Assembly (NCBI GenBank): GCA_037176845.1
Contig: JAYKXP010000144.1
Coordinates: 1-64,000, forward strand
Reading direction: 5' to 3'
Length of the DNA: 64,000 nt
Source: Paramarasmius palmivorus
Lineage: Eukaryota > Basidiomycota > Agaricomycetes > Agaricales > Marasmiaceae
The notes beneath the pieces are model-generated. The model made no database searches. It saw only the letters and a program-made list of their open reading frames with translations, and was not told where the DNA came from. Below are positions 59,280 to 64,000 of the stretch, piece by piece. The first letter of the stretch is position 1; each line of letters starts with the position of its first letter. A program made the position numbers and the translations under genes.

Positions 59280-60330
59280 TTTGTGATTGGCTGAGAAAAT
59301 TTTCGCCTATCACCTGACACTTAAAATTTGAACCCTAACCCATTCCAGCTCCTCTGCCCACGATCATTACACATGTACAGCGAAAATGAATGCATTGACA
59401 GCCATGGGTACCAGTTATGCTCATTGCTAAGACTGCATCCTTGAAAATGCTGTTACTTCTGTTTTCTCTCTCTCGACTTCTCCTAACTTCCTCTACTTAT
59501 TTGCGGACAAGGACAAGTTAGTGCTGCCAGTGTGCGCAGGAGGTGCTTTAGGCTGGCGAGAGATGACTTGGAAGCCGGCAGATTGTTATCAAGGAAGTAC
59601 GTCTTTCACATTAATGACATATTTTGGTACCAATAATGAACTACTATAGGAGAGGCCTTGGTAGGCGGAAACGTTACTGTGCGGCTCGTCAGCAGCGAGG
59701 ATGTAATGGGCAAGATGTTCTTACCTTTGAATTATACCTCTGATCCTTACGCTCATGATCAATACCGCCAATAAGCACTTCAGTTATTCGTCAACAAGTT
59801 TTAAATTGGGCAAGAGGTACGTCGAGGATTGAGTACTATATTGAGTAGGCTATGAACTGGCTAGTCAGAGCTCAGGGAATACCTATAAAGTATGTCTTCA
59901 TCCTTCCTATTATTTTTGGGTTTCAGAATTCTCATAGTATAGGGAAGGTGCAAGAGTTGGTTCGGATTGTTGGAAGTAACGCAGACAAACAGATCGACAG
60001 GCGACACGAGCGTGGGCAGCAATGCGTTTGTGGACTGCTGCATGATCTATGCATTCATTACCGCAGTATTTGCGCTATAACACAGACCGCCTCTTACTCA
60101 TTTTCGACCACCGCATCACAACATTTTGCGTCCGGAACCAGGGAAGGTCTACTCGCATCGATATTCCTCTTACTTGTGATGGCGATCATTTGGTGGAAGA
60201 GTAACTTCGTTGGAAAAGAGAGCCACGGTGGTTCCCGTTGTATGCGGGCTACGGACAGATCGTCTCATGAACGTGGGACATGATGTTAGAGCGCAAGTGA
60301 CGGCTCATTATTTGCAGATTGCGAGGCTCT
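59280..60330 (+). pseudogene. decayed SYS1 copy B (promoter to exon 3)
   Basis: This is a plus-strand decayed copy of SYS1. The promoter block (ATTGGCTGAGAAAATTTT, CACCTGACAC, AACCCTAACCC) is shared with copy A. Exon 1 keeps LFADKDKL and GWREM, with nucleotide matches GCGGACAAGGACAAGTT and GGCTGGCGAGAGATG, and an ATCAAG...GTACGTC end. A piece at 59649-59700 aligns with exon 2 (GAGGCC-TGG-AGGCGGAAA-GTTA). At about 60080-60260 ACAGACCGCCTCTTA and TCGATATTCCTCTTACTTGTGATGGC align with exon 3. Frames are broken throughout. Confidence 0.8.
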
Positions 60331-60836
60331 TGAAATTTGAGTTTCGCTCCTGTAAAGTTATCGAAGGCGAACACTGGTTAGGAAATCTCAGGTGCGGCTC
60401 TGAACTTTCGTCTCTTTACTGATAACACTCATCTCCGGATAGGTTCTGTTCACTTATGCCGCATATGCCGGAACCTCTGAGTCATCTCATGGTTGAGGTT
60501 GGGTACAAAACCTTACTGGTGTGTTTCCGCCCTCAATAGCAAAAGGTGGCGTCTGCCATGCGAAAGTGGCATTCCCTAACTAATTACTGTGAAGATCGCC
60601 GACATTTTCTGCGTTGCAAAGCATGGAGAAGACGCTGAGTTTCATTCACAAGTGGATCAGCGCACTCAAACGACGCTCCGTATGTATAGAATTGGTCGAT
60701 CGATCACGGTGGCGTTCTCGAGTTCGCCGCAGTGGCTCCCCTATTCTGCGTTGTGGTGCGAGAATGAGCGTGTGCGACACATGCAGGCATTTCTTGCCAA
60801 TAAAATACCCATGCCGCTTTGCGTCTGGTCAGTCCA

Positions 60837-62776
60837 ATGCTTCTTCTCTATGCTCTAGCACGGCCCATAGCGACTAGCCTCATTGCCTCTTCGAACAATT
60901 CTACACTTTTCGATTCAGTTACGGGAGAATGTATCGACATTAACGGATGTAGAACCGTCGCCGGAATTCTATGGAGTTGTCTCTCACTCATTTTCCTATG
61001 TACCTGGGTCGCAATCCATCCCAATATACCACAAGTTTCAGTCAGCCGGCCGTTGGTACATCACCAGAATGTATCACTCATGGTGATTGCGTTGTTGGCA
61101 CCTGAAATCATGTTTCTGTGGGCCATGAGGCAGAGGGCCTCAGCAAAAGCAATAGCAGAGGGATTTTATGGTACGACACACTGACGCACATTGTAACTAT
61201 CAATCTGACAATAATATCGATTCAGAATATGGATGGACCATGGCTCACGGCTTTTTTGTCATTATGGGAGGTTTTGCTCTCTATGATGGCGACACGTTTT
61301 GCGGATATCTTTGGAATACACGCGAGGAACTAGATGAACAGTACTGGGAGCGGATAAAAAACCGCTTCCCGGAGAGGAGGTGATGACTCTAGGGTATGTG
61401 TTATCCATTCATCGATTTGGATCACAATTTATCGGGTGCAAGGAGGGAATTGTGGCCGACACAACGGTAAAAATGGAGGATACAACGTTGCCACGTGCAG
61501 AAACAATGCCTCGCGATGAAGAAAGTGGTACCAGAGATGCGGTAAGATGATTTCTGGGACCCTATCAAAACATACATAAGATATTGAATTCATCTTACAG
61601 ACAAGGGCATGTGAACCCATGTCGGTGCTAAAATATCTCGTCGCCAATGGTTATATAACCGTCACCGAGAAGGAAATACAGGATAGAAGTCATGGCGACT
61701 TCATTTCCAAATCCATCGCATTTCTTCAGTCTGCCTGGTTTATACTACAGGTCATAGCTCGAGGAGTGGAAGGTCTGGCCATCACGGAACTCGAAATCAT
61801 TGCCGTTGGCTTTGCAATCCTTAATTTCGGTATTTGTTTCCTGTGGTGGCATAAACCACTTCGGGTTCAGTGTCCCGTCTGCATTGTTGTGCAGCCCAAG
61901 AAGCCAAGACTAAAGGCCAGAGATAGGAACCTCAGTTGGCCAGAAAAAATTGCTGTATGGCTATCCTGGCCGTTGCGGAAACTTTGGTCATTCCTGAATG
62001 CGTTGTTTGAAATCAGTCTTGGGGTCGAGCTTCAATTATACGGCGGGCCGCTGGGTTCCCCGCGCTATTCCCGGCTCTATCCCCGGCTCCATAGGCTTGT
62101 TCAAATCGTTACGTCGCTTCTGCGGGGAACCATTCCAGGACCTTTATTATGCGATTTCGACATGGCTGCGGCATTCATGCAAGATAAGAACATGCTTCGG
62201 GTGCCAATGCACATCTCATCCAGGTTGCGTCAGGATTCGACCCCCCTCTATATTATAGCATATGGAACCGCAGCTATCTTCGGTGCCATTCACTTCATCC
62301 CATGGAATTTCGAATTTCCGACACATATCGAACAAGTACTGTGGCGCATATCAACGGTCGGCGTAGCAACAGCGCCTATCGTAATAGTGATCATGCAAAT
62401 AGCATCCCGTATCCGCAGGGTAGCTCGCATCTTGGAGTCCATTGATCGCGAACTTCAGACGAGGATTGATGGGCTACTCCGCGAACCTCGGACGGACATT
62501 AATGTGCTGTCCACATTCAAATACAGGATTTTGCTTTCCAGGCTGCTTTGTAGCAAAACAATCATATCGGGTGTGGTCATACAAAACAGTCTTGGATTTT
62601 TATACCTTGTCTTCCGAGGTATACTTCTCGCCCTTGGATTCTGTACCCTACGAGATCCCCTGAAAGCGCATACCAAGCTGTTCAGTGGACCAACTTCATC
62701 CCGCACATTTCATAATCTGATCAAGTTCAGAGTTTGGTACGTCCTGGTGAAGATGTCTACTGTATTTTCTACTTAA
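60837..62776 (+). CDS. multi-pass membrane protein, Agaricomycete family of unknown function
   Basis: Exon 1 is 60837-61170 and exon 2 starts at 61226 (a 55-nt intron splitting GFYEYGW). The last exon runs 61601-62776. A middle junction between about 61379 and 61550 is uncertain; a short exon ending GTRDA/TRACEP at 61551 is likely. A signal peptide (MLLLYALARPIATSLI) precedes spans such as TVAGILWSCLSLIFLCTWVAI and VSLMVIALLAPEIMFLWAM. Later come SKSIAFLQSAWFILQVIARG and LEIIAVGFAILNFGICFLWW, then three more after residue 360. Landmarks are ECIDINGC near the start, FFVIMGGFALYDGD, and GYITVTEKEIQDRSHGD before a long C-terminal half. The family is widespread and multicopy in mushrooms; I know no assigned function. 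The C-terminus may be extended by another exon. Confidence 0.85.
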
Positions 62777-64000
62777 CAAAAGAGCAGGTTTTGACTCCCC
62801 GTCTATCGGGTTTTGTGAACATCCTTCCATGCAATTACACGAGTCGTTTTATCCTGATTGTCTGTATATATCAAAGTCGTTTGAGTCTGTATTAGGATCA
62901 CCTGCCCTTCCATATACGATAGGACTCGTCTCCTCCATGTCTTCTCCACTGCGCTAATATTCAATGCCATGTACGTTGCGGATGGAGTTTTAATCGGCCT
63001 GGATGCCGACATTGAGCTGAGATGCCGAACCCTTGCAGTGCTTGGATGCTTTCATCATGCCGCATGCCGCTTTAACCTTGATCGATTTGATCACGGGCCG
63101 CATCTGCATAGAGTAGAGTAGGACACAAAAGCGAAGAGGAAGTTGAAGAGGTCAACCGTCATGGAGGAATGTTGCATAGCTTGAAGCTCAGAGCATCAAC
63201 GCGCAGCATACTCTCTCGGAAAAACAAAAAAAGAACACGGCATGGCAAGATTCGAGAGACAGAAAGATAACCGCTATCGTCGAATTGTCCCTGTCGAGTT
63301 TGCGCGAGATCAAGGTTTTGTTCGGCATAGGGACCAGGGAATGGCGTTACAAGACCCAAGAGCTTGTGTTTCAATAAGGACCGCATTTTTTTGCCACCGT
63401 TTCGGGGTAGGAGAAGATGCGGATATGGAATTTTCTACGTGTGACTTTGAGATTTATGGATAGGCGATTAGAGCGGTAGTGATTCGTTATTGCACGTGTC
63501 TCGAGTATTTTTCGGGACGGGACACGGTGTACAGAGAAGAAAACTAGAAAGCGTCCAAAGATGGCCGTGAATGCCTTCTACTACCCAATTTTTTGCAATA
63601 AAGATGGTGTCGTTTGAAGCGGAATATGCGGACGTGGAATTGTTTACGGGTGACTTGGAGTTCCCAGAAGAAGCTACCTATTGTATGCATTCTTTGCGCT
63701 GTCCTAGGTTCGGGCTTGGAACTGTAGAAAGTGAGTGATCCTCAGCGATAAGGTCTATGATGGAGTGTAGTGTAGAGAAACGAACCTTCTGTAGTACGGA
63801 TCCGTGTTGTCACCGCAAAAAGCGTCCGATCATCCTTCTACTGTAGTTTTTCCGAGAAACTTTGAAAGGGTAAATCACAAGCTCAAGGGTGGAGACATGT
63901 TGGTGTTAAGTGATGCACATATTGCGAATCATGAGTGCTGGCTTTCGTCAAACATGAACAAGTATTCAGATAGGTCCGTTCAGCATGCTCTCTTTGAAAC
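62777..64000. other. terminal stretch, no supported gene
   Basis: Only short frames are present. Two diverged direct copies of about 50 bp are visible (63411-63460 and 63616-63665: GATGCGGATATGGAATT-TT and ATGCGGACGTGGAATTGTTT, each followed by CG-GTGACTT-GAG). Their meaning is unclear. Confidence 0.4.

Noticed and set aside
59861..60283. A 143-codon plus-strand frame with a hydrophobic segment as an independent membrane protein.
   Set aside because: Nucleotide similarity to SYS1 exon 3 shows that it is part of the decayed SYS1 copy.

Overview
The window is nuclear DNA of a mushroom-forming basidiomycete (Agaricomycetes). Genes are broken by many short introns (about 44-70 nt), mostly GT-AG. 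The family mix is typical of that class: MYND-finger and F-box paralogues, a laccase, KDZ-associated CxC5/CxC6 cysteine-cluster proteins, Kre9/KNH-like GPI proteins and BCS1-like AAA proteins. The long poly-C run at the start suggests a contig edge. Exon joins below were made by eye from splice sites, reading frame and family conservation.

Layout. 0-5.5 kb is decayed sequence: a broken F-box gene and a broken MYND gene, both with intact relatives further on. 5.7-17.3 kb is the live counterpart: an orphan protein with a possible PD-(D/E)XK core, a 647-aa MYND protein, an 18-exon laccase with three GC-AG introns, a MYND 3' scrap and an intact F-box protein. 17.5-24.4 kb holds a metallo-beta-lactamase-fold hydrolase (minus), a Ser-rich GPI-anchored protein, a Gln/Pro-rich probable transcriptional regulator and the Golgi protein SYS1 (minus). 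25-28.5 kb is mostly gene-poor, with a 106-bp inverted repeat.

29.6-34.8 kb is the most distinctive block. Two convergent genes lie 130 bp apart: a protein with a GRF-like finger and a second cysteine cluster (plus), and a CxC5/CxC6 KDZ-associated protein that may itself be a transposase-type RNase H protein (minus). A divergently transcribed small membrane protein sits beside them. 34.9-38.5 kb holds decayed copies of SYS1 and of the GPI protein, side by side, then a frameshifted F-box gene.

39-43.4 kb is a local duplication around an AhpD/CMD-like gene (one live, one dead copy) and a small protein with conserved His and Cys. 43.9-46.9 kb is a dynamin-like GTPase whose reading frame is broken twice. 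46.9-50.7 kb is a non-coding array of about 1.6-kb repeats with recurring GC-rich inverted modules. 51.1-54.3 kb is a BCS1-like AAA ATPase whose C-terminal tail is built from phase-0 micro-exons. 54.3-59.3 kb shows no recognisable gene. 59.3-60.4 kb is a second decayed SYS1 copy, and 60.8-62.8 kb a multi-pass membrane protein.

The recurring theme is local gene duplication followed by decay. SYS1, the GPI protein, MYND, F-box and CMD genes each have at least one intact or nearly intact copy and one or more broken copies in the same 64 kb.
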